A stretch of 64,000 bases of DNA. It comes from Bacillus aerolatus (lineage in GTDB: Bacteria; Bacillota; Bacilli; Bacillales; Domibacillaceae). The stretch covers positions 124,001-188,000 of the forward strand of contig NZ_WEIO01000006.1 in assembly GCF_009183655.1 (NCBI RefSeq), given 5' to 3'. Position 1 is the stretch's first letter, and each line of letters opens with the position of its first letter. Positions 1 through 9,517 of this stretch are shown piece after piece. Made by a program: the position numbers and the translations under genes. A model generated the notes under the pieces. It was not told where the DNA came from. It worked only from the letters and a program-made list of their open reading frames with translations, and made no database searches.

Positions 1-1307
1 TGAACATGCGCTTCAAGGCTTACTCCTGTTTCAGCAAATAGTTTTAACATCGGCACTAATGAAATAGATAGATATTGCCTAAGCCACTCTTTTTCATTGT
101 ACTTGTACGTTTTTAACAGTTTTGCTAACTCGCTCTCTTTCCATCCCGGCTGTTCTTCAAGAAGTGATGCTGTTACATAAAGGTCATCGTCTCCCTTTTT
201 TTCAAGTCCTTCAACCCCTTCACGAAAAAGGACAGCTGTATTTTGAATCAACCTTCCATTTACTTCTTTTGAACTCTCTGGAATCGATAAAGCGCGATAA
301 CCTAGTTCTAATAAAATACGAAAGGAGTCCGTTTCATAGCTTTTACGAATATGTGCGATGACTTTAGCAGCGTCCATCGTCCGCTTTACTTGTTCTAAAG
401 AATTCGTCCGGATAAAGTTAGTAATTTGTACGTGTAATGGCAATTTATAAAATGCATTCTGTCTTTTATCCCATATTGTACGGATCGAAGAAGTTGGATA
501 TACAAATGGACCGAGTCTTCCTAAATTAACAATTTCCCCTCTTTGAATTAATCCTTGTACTTCTTCAAGCCCTAATAAATAACGTGCCTGCCATGGATGG
601 AGTGGAAGCAGCTTGTACTCTTCGTGCCGGTCTCCTAATCTTTGCTTCACTTCTAACAGTTCTTGATTAGAAAGTGCACTGTCAAAATGAAGAGCACTTT
701 CCGTGATCCGCTCTTCAAGTAAGTATTCATTTGAAATAGCAATATAATGAAGGAGAAAGGAAGCGCCAAGTTCCGGTGCAAACTCTGCTAAATCGCTTTC
801 TGAGAAGCCTTCTGAACTTTTTGGTGTTGGGTGAAACGGGTGTCCTAATAGTAAAGACTGTTCAGAGTTTAAATAGACAGGTTGTTCCCTTTGCTTCTTC
901 ATTAATGCATGTTCAAGATACATCGTTGTTTTTGCTATGCTGTTTTCAATATGTTCAAGAATCGTCTCTATTTTTTTCGATCGAAGCTGTCTATCTTTCT
1001 CAAAATACGAAAGCTCTTCTATTATTAACTCAATCACTTCACGTGCTGTAACTTTAATAAAACCTGATTCTTCATTTATATAGAATCTTTCTCCAAATGT
1101 ATGATGACCAATTGGTGACCAGTAAATAAACGAACCGGAAATTTTCTTACCGTTGTTTTTTAGCATAACTATAAATTGCTCATTTGATATTCTTGGATCA
1201 AAGATGTTGTTCTCTCTCAAGTAAGCATTTAGTAATCGTTCAACCGCTGCCTGTTCAGCAAGCTTTCTGCTGTTTGCAGTTTCTTTTAAAATCAATTGTT
1301 CCAACAA
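1..1307 (-). CDS. sbnE: NIS siderophore synthetase, SbnE-like (IucA/IucC family), 3' end outside window
   Basis: The minus frame is open from a TTG at 1307 to the window edge, giving about 435 residues of a protein normally near 580. The start follows AAAGGAAG by about 8 nt; a second TTG directly follows. IucA/IucC hallmarks are visible: GHPFHPTPKSSEGF in the middle and LLPLHPWQ further on, both part of the ATP/substrate-binding face. The family condenses a carboxylate (here presumably citrate) with an amine such as L-2,3-diaminopropionate in the cytoplasm, using ATP. It is the fifth gene of a run matching S. aureus sbnA-B-C-D-E, which is the basis for the symbol; the exact substrate is inferred. 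Not listed as a complete ORF because the stop lies left of position 1. Confidence 0.87.
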   Translation of the reverse strand, partial: MLEQLILKETANSRKLAEQAAVERLLNAYLRENNIFDPRISNEQFIVMLKNNGKKISGSFIYWSPIGHHTFGERFYINEESGFIKVTAREVIELIIEELSYFEKDRQLRSKKIETILEHIENSIAKTTMYLEHALMKKQREQPVYLNSEQSLLLGHPFHPTPKSSEGFSESDLAEFAPELGASFLLHYIAISNEYLLEERITESALHFDSALSNQELLEVKQRLGDRHEEYKLLPLHPWQARYLLGLEEVQGLIQRGEIVNLGRLGPFVYPTSSIRTIWDKRQNAFYKLPLHVQITNFIRTNSLEQVKRTMDAAKVIAHIRKSYETDSFRILLELGYRALSIPESSKEVNGRLIQNTAVLFREGVEGLEKKGDDDLYVTASLLEEQPGWKESELAKLLKTYKYNEKEWLRQYLSISLVPMLKLFAETGVSLEAHV

Positions 1308-1322
1308 AACCCCACTTCCTTT

Positions 1323-2555
1323 CTATCTTTTGTTCACGCGAAATAAAAACACACGGGAGATTGTAAAACCTCGTAATAGAAGCAAAGCACTTCCAATAAA
1401 GATGATTCCCATAAAGAGAAAGGCGATTTCGGGTTTGAATATTCCCGTGATCAATGCTCCTGTTAAAGAGCCAACAATTTGCCCGCATACTAGTAAACTA
1501 TTCGTTGCACCAATTCGAGCGCCACGATTATAATCAGTAGATGCCTGAACAACAACAAGCATCACAGATTGAATGAGTGCACTAAATGTTAAACCTTGCA
1601 AAACCCGAAAGGCAAATAGCGCTGGGACATTGGCTGAACATGCCTGTAATATCACACTTATCCCACAAATGGCAGTGGCAATCATATAATTTCTCTCTAC
1701 TTTGGAACGATCATTTTGTTTCCCCCACCATGGGGAGCTCAAAAGTGTCGCTGTCCATAACGCTGCTTGCAAAAAACCAATCCACGTTGCTGCGTAATCC
1801 GGGCTTTTTGCGATTTTTTCAACTAACGGTGCAAGTGGTGTCACAAGGCCGAACACCGCCAAATTTGCAGCAAAACCGACAATAATAAATCCCCTTGTTC
1901 TCGGGTGAGAAAGCAAGTCTGCAAATGTTTGAAAAATACTGTCTTTTGCTTTCTCGAAATGAACTTTATTTTTAGAACTGTTTCGTTCTGTTAAAAGAAA
2001 CCAAGCAGCAATTGCACCAATTCCTGTTAATACTCCCATTACCATTAGGAGCGGACGAAAACCGTATAAATCAATGAATATGCCGCCTAGAAGCGGACCA
2101 GAAAGTGAACCAGCTGCAACAGCTCCCTGAAGACTTCCGAGCGCTTTTCCACGTTGTTCCTTCGGTGCTTCAGAACCAGCAAATGCACTTGAAGCGTCGA
2201 CAACACCGCCAAATGCCCCTTGGAAAAGCCGTACGAACAAAAATTGAAGTGGGCTTGTGACAATTGCCATTAAGAAAAGGCACGCGCTTAATCCAAAAAG
2301 TGCTCGAACGACCATTAACTTACGGCCAAAACGGTCACCCAACTTTCCCCAAAACGGGGAAGCAATTGCAGACGAGACAGCAGGTGCAGCAAGGGAAATC
2401 CCACTCCATAACTGATTTGACTGCATTGTTTTCACACCAAGTTCCTCCATATAAAAGGGGAGGAGAGGGACTAATACAGTGAGACCAGCAATCGCCATAA
2501 ATTGTCCGCCCCAAAGAATGAAAAAGTTACGCTTCCAATCAATAGCTTGATTCAT
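1323..2555 (-). CDS. sbnD: MFS transporter, probable siderophore exporter (SbnD-like)
   Basis: 410 residues with about 12 hydrophobic segments. The MFS motif GKLGDRFGRK lies between helices 2 and 3 (about residues 70-79). The start ATG overlaps the stop of the upstream synthetase gene by one base (TAATG), so translation is probably coupled. In S. aureus the gene in this position, sbnD, exports staphyloferrin B. Position between two NIS synthetase genes supports siderophore efflux at the plasma membrane rather than drug export; the substrate itself is inference. Confidence 0.85.
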   Translation of the reverse strand: MNQAIDWKRNFFILWGGQFMAIAGLTVLVPLLPFYMEELGVKTMQSNQLWSGISLAAPAVSSAIASPFWGKLGDRFGRKLMVVRALFGLSACLFLMAIVTSPLQFLFVRLFQGAFGGVVDASSAFAGSEAPKEQRGKALGSLQGAVAAGSLSGPLLGGIFIDLYGFRPLLMVMGVLTGIGAIAAWFLLTERNSSKNKVHFEKAKDSIFQTFADLLSHPRTRGFIIVGFAANLAVFGLVTPLAPLVEKIAKSPDYAATWIGFLQAALWTATLLSSPWWGKQNDRSKVERNYMIATAICGISVILQACSANVPALFAFRVLQGLTFSALIQSVMLVVVQASTDYNRGARIGATNSLLVCGQIVGSLTGALITGIFKPEIAFLFMGIIFIGSALLLLRGFTISRVFLFRVNKR

Positions 2556-4405
2556 TACTTCATTTGATCCATCATTTGAAATGGATTGTTAATTTTTCCA
2601 ATACTAGAAGGCATGCTTCCTCCTCCTGATCCTTTCCGCCTTAATAAAGGATCAAGCAGACGCTTTACTGGCCATGTTTCGCTTAAAAAGAGAATGTGAT
2701 AGATTACTTCCTGATGCTTCGCTTCAAAATCACTATCTTGCAGTGTCTTTACAATGCTTTCTTTTACAATTTGCCAAAGAGCGGTTTCGTCAAGATCGTA
2801 AACCGAACACAAGCTGTCAATCACAGCATAAAGGTTCACTTCAACAGCAAGTGTTTGAAAATAGGATAAAAACTCTTCAGGATTTTGATTAATTAGCGTA
2901 TTTGGTGTATCTTTTCGAATGATATAATCAGGATCTTCAAGGTCTGCCTTTTCCATCCACTCAGGATAAATTCGAATTGTATCATGGTCGCGCAGTAAAA
3001 ATCCTTTTAATTCACCAGACTTTAACACGGTGATAACGTTTTGTCCGTGCAATTCCGGCATAATGCCGTATTGTAAGAACCGGCATGCGAACGTAATAAA
3101 TTCACGGCATAGAACTTCAAAAAGCGCTATAATACTTTCTTGCGTCACTTCTTTTTTCTGCATGTGAAGCCATTTGGAAAAGAGATGATCCTCTTTTCCA
3201 GCGCCCAATGCCGCCATAGAAACAAGTGTATAATCACAACTATTTAGCAATTCACTCGGATAGCTTCGAATTTGACACGTTAAATGACCAGGCTTATCTG
3301 CAAACAAATTCTGATCCTCTTCTTGGAAAGCCCACCAGTTCCGCTCATCACATATAAAAAGATGATCCTTTAAATAACAATCTTTTTCTTTGGTTCGTTC
3401 AAGAAGTTCTTGCCCTTTTTCTCCATTGATTAAGTAACGCGTTGGCATAAGTCTTAATGCTCCTAATGAAGAGATGCCAATTGGAAGCTTTATATGATAA
3501 GCTCCATCGTTTACGGGTGCTAATGAACGAAGCGATGATGTGGCTGTATACGAGCCCACTTGAACATCAAGAAGCACGCATAATTTTTTGTCAATTTCTT
3601 CTTGATAAAGCTTTGCAATAATATTTGTTTTCTGCCATGGGTGAAGAGGCATGGCGAAATAGTCTTCCTTTAAAATGCCTTCCTTTTGAAAAGCTTCTTC
3701 TAATTGCTGTTTTTCCTGTTCATTTAAGAGGTTATTCAGAAGTGCTTCATTTGCTGTTTTTCCTGCATGGATATAATCACGATGAACTGCCATCCAGCTG
3801 AGCTTCACCACCTGTTGAAATTCCGGACTATATGAACGATAGTCTTCTTCTGTCCAACCTTCCTTTGCTTTTGAAGTTGGATGAAACGGACGATCACGAA
3901 AGGAGGCAAGTTGCTCTGTTTTAATAAATGATAATGTTTGATTCTCTTGTAATGATTCAAATTTTTCATATGCCACGGTAGTTTGTTTCAGTGCAAGCGT
4001 TAACTCATCTAAAAATTGTTTAAGGTTGTCTTCTGAATAGCCGCTCGTATGACCATATGCATCAATCAACAATTTAGCAGCTTCAATCAGTCCAAGTACT
4101 TTTAACGTTTGAGTCTCGTTTAATAAAAGGTAAACACATTCTCTGCTTAAACGATACGACTGCAAAGCTGATAAACGAACCGGAAACACAATGGATTGTT
4201 CCTCCGAAAGTGGAACCTCAAAAAGTGACTCTCCTTTTTCTAAGTGCAGCAGTTCTCTTAGACCATTTGCGATTCTTCCGTTTTTATTTATCGAAAAAAG
4301 ATCTTCAAGAAGAAAAGCATCAATTAAATCTTTTATAAGATGATGTTCCGCCTTTTCATAAGTATTCTTTGAGCGGATAGATGGATCTTCCACGGACAAC
4401 ACCAA
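2555..4405 (-). CDS. sbnC: NIS siderophore synthetase, SbnC-like (IucA/IucC family)
   Basis: 616 residues, a little longer than S. aureus SbnC. Starts at TTG 4405, 7 nt after AGGAGG; no ATG fits the SD. Family signatures: RPFHPTSKAKEGW near residue 175 and MPLHPWQKTN near residue 255, then a C-terminal region with ELHGQN and RDHDTIRIYP that belongs to the FhuF-like/ferric iron reductase-type tail common in this family. It should use ATP to form the last amide bonds of a citrate/diaminopropionate/2-oxoglutarate siderophore. It lies 14 bp after sbnB and is coupled to sbnD. Confidence 0.87.
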   Translation of the reverse strand: MVLSVEDPSIRSKNTYEKAEHHLIKDLIDAFLLEDLFSINKNGRIANGLRELLHLEKGESLFEVPLSEEQSIVFPVRLSALQSYRLSRECVYLLLNETQTLKVLGLIEAAKLLIDAYGHTSGYSEDNLKQFLDELTLALKQTTVAYEKFESLQENQTLSFIKTEQLASFRDRPFHPTSKAKEGWTEEDYRSYSPEFQQVVKLSWMAVHRDYIHAGKTANEALLNNLLNEQEKQQLEEAFQKEGILKEDYFAMPLHPWQKTNIIAKLYQEEIDKKLCVLLDVQVGSYTATSSLRSLAPVNDGAYHIKLPIGISSLGALRLMPTRYLINGEKGQELLERTKEKDCYLKDHLFICDERNWWAFQEEDQNLFADKPGHLTCQIRSYPSELLNSCDYTLVSMAALGAGKEDHLFSKWLHMQKKEVTQESIIALFEVLCREFITFACRFLQYGIMPELHGQNVITVLKSGELKGFLLRDHDTIRIYPEWMEKADLEDPDYIIRKDTPNTLINQNPEEFLSYFQTLAVEVNLYAVIDSLCSVYDLDETALWQIVKESIVKTLQDSDFEAKHQEVIYHILFLSETWPVKRLLDPLLRRKGSGGGSMPSSIGKINNPFQMMDQMK

Positions 4406-4419
4406 TTAGATCCCTCCTT

Positions 4420-5445
4420 TTAATATAGATTTAACGTTGTACCGATACGCTGCTCAACCGCTCGTCTATAAACTTCATAAGCGCTCGCAACATCTTCAAT
4501 CGCCATTCCCATTGGATTTAAAACAATGATTTCGTCATTATTTTCACGCCCTGCTTTTTCGCCGAGCACAATTTCACCTAATTCAGCATAAAGATGTTCT
4601 TTTGAAAATTTGCCTTCGAGTACTAATTGATTAATTATTTTCTTTTCGCGATTGGCTTGATCCCAGTCATCGACTACAACTTTATCTGCTTGTAAAAACA
4701 CATCTTTTTTGACATCCATAATTGAAATGTTGCTGACAAATGTTCCTTTTTGAAGCCAGCTATACTCCATATATGGTTTATCTGCAACAGTGCACGGTAC
4801 AATTAATTCACCCTGTTTTACTGCATTTTCAGCCGTTTCATGAATAATGAACTGAACGGATGATTTCTGTTCTTTCCACCTTGCTGCAAAACGCGTTGCC
4901 GATTCATGATTTAAATCAAACAAATGAACTTCTTTAATTTGTGGAAATTGTTCTAATAATGACTGCACCTGTTTACTAGCAATTAAGCCGCAGCCAATGA
5001 TGGTGACTGATTCAAATCCTTTTTTAGCTAGATACTTTGCCGCAACAACCGTTACTGCTGCTGTTCGCATGCTGCTAATTAAGCTTGCTTCCATGACGGC
5101 AATTGGAAAATTTGTAGCTGGATCATTTAAAATAATAAGGCCGCTTGCCCGTTCCATTCCTCTTACAGCTTGATTATCATGTTTGCTTCCAATCCACTTC
5201 ATCCCTGAAACTGGATCATTTCCGCCAACATGTGCAGGCATGGCAATAATACGATCTGCAATATGTCCCTCTTTTTCATTCGCTCTTAAGTAAGGTTTCA
5301 ACGGCTGGACGAACTCTCCTTTGGCATGAAGCCGAAGGGCCCGGCTAAGTGCGGTCACATAAAGCTCAGAAGTTGCTCCTCCTGCTTTTTCAATATCATT
5401 CTTGCTTAAGTAACGAATAGAAGGTGTAATCGTTTGTTGGTTCAT
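4420..5445 (-). CDS. sbnB: N-((2S)-2-amino-2-carboxyethyl)-L-glutamate dehydrogenase, SbnB-like
   Basis: 341 residues of the ornithine cyclodeaminase/mu-crystallin family. A Rossmann motif (IIGCGLIAS, about residues 148-156) gives the NAD site. In staphyloferrin B synthesis SbnB oxidises the SbnA product to L-2,3-diaminopropionate plus 2-oxoglutarate, supplying two building blocks. The SD GAGGAG precedes ATG 5445. The family alone would allow ornithine cyclodeaminase or an imine reductase; the adjacent SbnA-type gene and NIS synthetases decide for SbnB. Confidence 0.88.
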   Translation of the reverse strand: MNQQTITPSIRYLSKNDIEKAGGATSELYVTALSRALRLHAKGEFVQPLKPYLRANEKEGHIADRIIAMPAHVGGNDPVSGMKWIGSKHDNQAVRGMERASGLIILNDPATNFPIAVMEASLISSMRTAAVTVVAAKYLAKKGFESVTIIGCGLIASKQVQSLLEQFPQIKEVHLFDLNHESATRFAARWKEQKSSVQFIIHETAENAVKQGELIVPCTVADKPYMEYSWLQKGTFVSNISIMDVKKDVFLQADKVVVDDWDQANREKKIINQLVLEGKFSKEHLYAELGEIVLGEKAGRENNDEIIVLNPMGMAIEDVASAYEVYRRAVEQRIGTTLNLY

Positions 5446-5462
5446 TATTTATTCTCCTCTTC

Positions 5463-6464
5463 TTAATTTGTAATATAATTCTGTGATACCTTTTGTACCC
5501 AATCCTCGTTATAAACGCTATCCAAGTATCGCTCTCCTCGATCAGGCAAAATAGTTACGACACGAGAGGAAGCTGGTAATGCAGGAATAATTTTTTTTAG
5601 AGCCGCAATAATGGAGCCTGAGGATCCTCCAGCAAAAATTCCTTCTTTCCCAAGTAAATCCCGGCATCCCTGAACCGATTCCATATCGTTAACATAGATG
5701 ACCTGATCAATTTCCTCCTGATTCAACAGCTCTGGAACGCGGCTGGATCCGATGCCAGGGAGTTCTCTTGCTGCTGGAGGCGCTCCAAAAATAACCGAGC
5801 CTGCCGCATCAACTGCAATCACTTTAACATTAGGATGGTCTTGACGAATCCGGCGTGCGCAGCCAAGAATACTTCCAGTCGTGCTAACGGCCGCAATCAA
5901 ATAATCAATTGGTTTATTGGTTTGCTTAATAATTTCTTCTGCCGTGTCATAATAATAAGCCTGCCAATTTCGTTCATTTGCGTATTGATTAATCCAATAG
6001 GCTTCTGGAATAGTGTTTAACAGTTCTTGTACACGTTTAATCCGCGTTTTTAAATATCCTCCCTGATCATCTGGTGTATCTACCATCTCAACTCGAGCAC
6101 CTAAGAGCTTTAAAATATTTAAATTAGCTTTGGTGATTTTGGGATCAACCACAGGTGTAAAAGGTAAATCATAAGCTTTACATACCATGGCCAAGGCAAC
6201 TCCAAAATTCCCGGAAGTACTTTCAATGATGTGAGAATTTCTATGTATTAAACCGTCACGGAGTCCTTGCTCAATGATAAATCTTGCTGAGCGGTCTTTC
6301 ATGCTGCCGCCCGGATTCATCATTTCGAGTTTGGCCAAAACTTCTATATTGTTTTTCGTAAAAAGTCGGTTTAGCTGGACCAATGGTGTATTGCCTATAC
6401 ACGACACAATAGAATTGGCAATTCCTTCACGTTTAACAAAACGTTGATTCAAAAGCTCAATCAT
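5463..6464 (-). CDS. sbnA: N-(2-amino-2-carboxyethyl)-L-glutamate synthase, SbnA-like (cysteine synthase fold)
   Basis: 333 residues of the PLP-dependent beta-replacement family. The PLP lysine lies in GGSMKDRSA near residue 57 and the phosphate loop STTGS near residue 194. Classical cysteine synthases bind O-acetylserine; SbnA instead joins O-phosphoserine to glutamate. It is the first gene after a doubled Fur promoter and is followed by sbnB with a 17-bp gap, exactly as in S. aureus. Function is assigned from family plus operon order; a stand-alone cysteine synthase is the alternative. Confidence 0.88.
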   Translation of the reverse strand: MIELLNQRFVKREGIANSIVSCIGNTPLVQLNRLFTKNNIEVLAKLEMMNPGGSMKDRSARFIIEQGLRDGLIHRNSHIIESTSGNFGVALAMVCKAYDLPFTPVVDPKITKANLNILKLLGARVEMVDTPDDQGGYLKTRIKRVQELLNTIPEAYWINQYANERNWQAYYYDTAEEIIKQTNKPIDYLIAAVSTTGSILGCARRIRQDHPNVKVIAVDAAGSVIFGAPPAARELPGIGSSRVPELLNQEEIDQVIYVNDMESVQGCRDLLGKEGIFAGGSSGSIIAALKKIIPALPASSRVVTILPDRGERYLDSVYNEDWVQKVSQNYITN

Positions 6465-6490
6465 TAAAAATCCTCCTCTTTAATCAATAA

Positions 6491-6540
6491 TGAAAATCAT
6501 TTTCAATTACATAATAAAAGATAATGAGAATCATTGTCAA
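6491..6540 (-). promoter_or_regulatory. sbn operon promoter with two Fur boxes
   Basis: A sigma-A promoter reads on the minus strand: TTGACA (6535-6540), an 18-nt spacer, TATTAT (6511-6516). Two Fur boxes overlie it. Box 1, 6491-6505, is a perfect 7-1-7 palindrome TGAAAATCATTTTCA. Box 2, 6525-6539, TGAGAATCATTGTCA, lies between and over the -35 and differs from TGATAATNATTATCA by one base per half. Iron-replete Fur should block both polymerase binding and early transcription of sbnA. Confidence 0.85.
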
Positions 6541-6644
6541 TGAAAGCTGGATAATCAGGAAATAACACCCATAAAGTGAATAAAATAAGAGAAATACTAG
6601 CAAACCCTCCTTTTTATCCCCTTCTAAAGACTCTCCTTTCAATG

Positions 6645-6740
6645 AGGGATCCTGCCAACAAAACACGGGAAACATACGCTAAGCAAATTTGGACATGAAA
6701 AAAACCGATGATTCCTATGTTAAGGAATCATCGGCTTTTA
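6645..6740. repeat. about 95-bp repeat with terminal 12-bp hairpin (copy 1)
   Basis: Begins GGGATCCTGCCAA and ends in a perfect 12-bp stem (CCGATGATTCCT at 6705-6716 with its complement at 6723-6734) followed by T-rich sequence, so it can act as a terminator on the plus strand. A diverged copy lies at 11178-11272 with the same order CCTGCC, ACATACGCTAAG, hairpin. The CCTGCC ends recall inverted repeats of IS4-like elements whose remnants lie nearby, but that origin is not proven. Confidence 0.6.
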
Positions 6741-7095
6741 TTAATAGAAGAAACTCGTCAAAATGAAGAGATAAACCTTACGCAGTTAAAACAAAGGTAG
6801 ATCTGGAAGATATGAGTCCCTTATTTTACGCTCTATACAATGAGAAATTTGAAGCGGTTGAATCAGGATAAAATACATGTTTATCTGGATAGAGTGAAAT
6901 TGTTTTAGTTTTCCGTTAATAAGTTATTTCAATCCTCTTTTCACATGCTGAGAGAGGCTCTGTGTTGCATCGAGAAGGAATAATAACGTACTTACCCCCT
7001 TCTAGATACAAATTTTGAGTTTGTTTTAAACCTCTATTCTATGAAGGGGCATCCTAATCCCGAACACTTCAAAAATATAAGTTATATGTGACTTT
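6741..7095. other. intergenic region with no recognisable gene
   Basis: About 355 bp between the hairpin repeat and the end of the helicase gene. Both strands are interrupted in all frames and I see no ribosome site, RNA gene or clear terminator. It may be decayed sequence, as the flanking repeat suggests. Confidence 0.5.
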
Positions 7096-9024
7096 TTATT
7101 TTCCAACCGCGACCTTGACCGGCAATATACTCTTGACTAATTCGATTACTTCTGGCTTTTCATTTTCCTTCATCAATATGTGGACGATCCCTTTATCCTC
7201 ATGTGTTCGAATTAATCTGCCGATGCCTTGCCTTAAACGCAAAATCATATATGGCAAATCAACTTCATTGAAAGGATCTTTCACCCCTTCACGCTTAGCG
7301 GTAAAGACAGGATCGTGAGGAGGATATGGCAGGGAAAAGAGAATCACATTTTCCAGCGCCTTTCCCGGAATGTCCAGACCTTCCCATAGATGGACCGAAC
7401 AGAGAACTGAATGTTCCTCATTTTGAAAGCTGGATACTAACGTGCTAATTTCAGCATCTCCTTCAAAATAGACGGAGAGGTTCGTTTTCCCATTGATATA
7501 CTTTTTGAAGCTGGCAAGTTCATCTTTATTTGTAAATAATACTAACGCTTTACCCTCTGATTTTTCAATCTGTTCATGGACATATTGCATTTTGGCATCC
7601 GCGTCTTCTTTTTGAAACTTCGGCATGGTAATAGCCATATTTTCCTCATAATCAAATGGAGAGGAAACGGAAAAGGAAAGATAGTTGTCAATCCCAAGAC
7701 TTTTGGCCATATAATCAAATGATTTATTCTCTGATAGAGTGGCAGATGAGAATATGAATGGTTTCTTTTGTGAAAAGACCTCTTCTCTCATAATATCTTC
7801 AACCATTCGCGGCATAATAACGAGAGTTCTTTCCTCATAGTTTTCTTCAAACCAAGTAATTCCTTTTAATTCTTTTAGGAATAACGACAAAGAATAGGAA
7901 ATTTGTTCTAAATATTCTTCAACTATATTTAAATCATAGTCATTGATGACGTACATTTCACTTTCTATCACGAGCTCTTCTTCAAGAGAATTAATTAATC
8001 CAAGCAAAAATTTCCCTTCTTTGATAACAGTCGCTGTTTTATTGATCGTTCTTTTCTCTGACCCTTCAGTTGCTGAAGAAGCTTCCGTTAATGCGTGAAA
8101 AAATCGCTCGTTTTGAACGATGGCATCGTCAATAATATTTAATGTTTTTTCCCTTACATCATTTGTCATCAGCCTTGTTAAAATAGATTCAAGGATTTTC
8201 TCAGTAAATCTGTACGTCAAAGCTTTTTGAGAAGCGTATTCTAATAAATGACCTTCATCAAACACAACACATGAACTTTCAGGCAATAAGGGCAACTGGC
8301 CTTCGCGCTTTCTTGATTCCTTTGTCCATATATGCTCCATGTAGAAATCATGAGAACAGATGATGATATCCTTTGCGTTTCGGTAGTAATCTCTGTTTAG
8401 TGTTTGGCCGCAGCGGTGCCGCTTTTCACATGTAAAACAGTCCTGAAAAGCATCCCATGCAACATTCCCCCATTTTTCATCCGTTAATTCCGGGTAGTCC
8501 TTCCGATCGCCATAGCGTTCGAACATTTGCATCGAAGATCCGGTATGAACAAATTCAGGCAGTTGGTCATAAATCGGGTTATAAGCATCCATGTCCTCAC
8601 TTGCAACAAGCTTATCAAGCTTATTCAAACATAAATATTGATCTCTTGACTTCGCGAGCCTTACATCGATATTCAGTCCTAAAGCATTCTCAAGTTTGGC
8701 AATGTCACCCTCCTTTTTCACAAGCTGCTCAATGAGAGTCTCATCTGCACACGCGATGATCGCTGGCTTGTTTATGTAACGTGCATAAGCAATCGCATAG
8801 AGTAAATAGACAATGGTTTTCCCTGTCCCAACCCCTGCCTCCGCGAAAATAACCTTCTTTTCTTTAAATGCCTTTTCAACCTGAAAAGCCATAAAGATTT
8901 GTTCATCGCGCATTTCAAAACCTGCCTCAGGTAATATATCGTAAAAAACATCTCCGATCCACTCGCTCAACTTTTCGAAAAAAGATTCGCTTTTGGATAA
9001 TGAAAATGGCATTCGGCTTTGCAT
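7096..9024 (-). CDS. DinG/YoaA-type ATP-dependent DNA helicase (XPD-like)
   Basis: 642 residues of superfamily 2. Walker A is AEAGVGTGKT at 61-70; Walker B reads DEGH near residue 255, the DEAH-box variant of this family. Cysteines around residues 134 and 193-207 (CFTCEKRHRC) match the Fe-S cluster insertion of XPD/DinG helicases. The C-terminal half holds RLRQGIGRLIR, helicase motif VI. The start ATG follows GGGGGG. Such proteins unwind DNA 5' to 3' at R-loops and damage; the precise cellular role is not shown here. It stands alone between two intergenic regions. Confidence 0.88.
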   Translation of the reverse strand: MQSRMPFSLSKSESFFEKLSEWIGDVFYDILPEAGFEMRDEQIFMAFQVEKAFKEKKVIFAEAGVGTGKTIVYLLYAIAYARYINKPAIIACADETLIEQLVKKEGDIAKLENALGLNIDVRLAKSRDQYLCLNKLDKLVASEDMDAYNPIYDQLPEFVHTGSSMQMFERYGDRKDYPELTDEKWGNVAWDAFQDCFTCEKRHRCGQTLNRDYYRNAKDIIICSHDFYMEHIWTKESRKREGQLPLLPESSCVVFDEGHLLEYASQKALTYRFTEKILESILTRLMTNDVREKTLNIIDDAIVQNERFFHALTEASSATEGSEKRTINKTATVIKEGKFLLGLINSLEEELVIESEMYVINDYDLNIVEEYLEQISYSLSLFLKELKGITWFEENYEERTLVIMPRMVEDIMREEVFSQKKPFIFSSATLSENKSFDYMAKSLGIDNYLSFSVSSPFDYEENMAITMPKFQKEDADAKMQYVHEQIEKSEGKALVLFTNKDELASFKKYINGKTNLSVYFEGDAEISTLVSSFQNEEHSVLCSVHLWEGLDIPGKALENVILFSLPYPPHDPVFTAKREGVKDPFNEVDLPYMILRLRQGIGRLIRTHEDKGIVHILMKENEKPEVIELVKSILPVKVAVGK

Positions 9025-9069
9025 ATTATCCCCCCGTCCAAAGAAAAAATTAAAACGCCTAAAAAGAAA

Positions 9070-9290
9070 AGCGGAAGCGCCTTCGGAACAATCAAAAAAC
9101 AGATTGTTCCTGCGGAGTTCATTCTAAAGAGCTTTCCTTAGTGGATCCCCCACAAGAAGCACAAGACGAGCCAATTCACAGAAAGGTGTTCTTTACCTTT
9201 CTGTGAATTGGCTCGTAATCGACGAATAAAAAAGATTTTTTATTCCCTCGAGTGGAAGGCGCTGAAGCTAGACAAATTAGTAGACGCTTA
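9070..9290. repeat. hairpin-rich intergenic repeat (BCR-like), copy A
   Basis: Outer arms are inverted: AGCGGAAGCGCCTT near 9070 and AAGGCGCTGAAGCT near 9246. Inside are a 9-bp stem (GGAACAATC 9085-9093 with GATTGTTCC 9102-9110) and a perfect 22-bp stem with a 7-nt loop at 9166-9216. The AGCG-AAGCGCC end is shared with the repeats near 24.0, 34.0 and 35.6 kb, although their interiors differ. Bacillus genomes carry many such non-coding repeats. Confidence 0.7.
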
Positions 9291-9517
9291 TTTTCATAAC
9301 TGTATCATTATTCCTTCATAATTAAACAAAAGACCATCAATCATTTTATCTTATAATTAGGGAATGTTCAACTTCTCTGAAAAAAATTTCAATTGATGCG
9401 TAAAGTAAGCTGACGATAAAGGCTAATAATAGTGTAGTGATAAAGCTTTTTAATTTGACTTTTCATTTTTTAAAGTAAATGTATACTTATACTATATATA
9501 GTAAGGAGGGGAAATAG

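Noticed and set aside
6484-6675. 63-codon minus-strand frame over the sbn promoter
   Set aside because: It runs through both Fur boxes and the promoter, has no good ribosome site and no recognisable product.
6930-7010. Possible TPP or other riboswitch (GCTGAGAGAGGC-like segment)
   Set aside because: The rest of the conserved TPP core is missing, and no thiamine gene follows.
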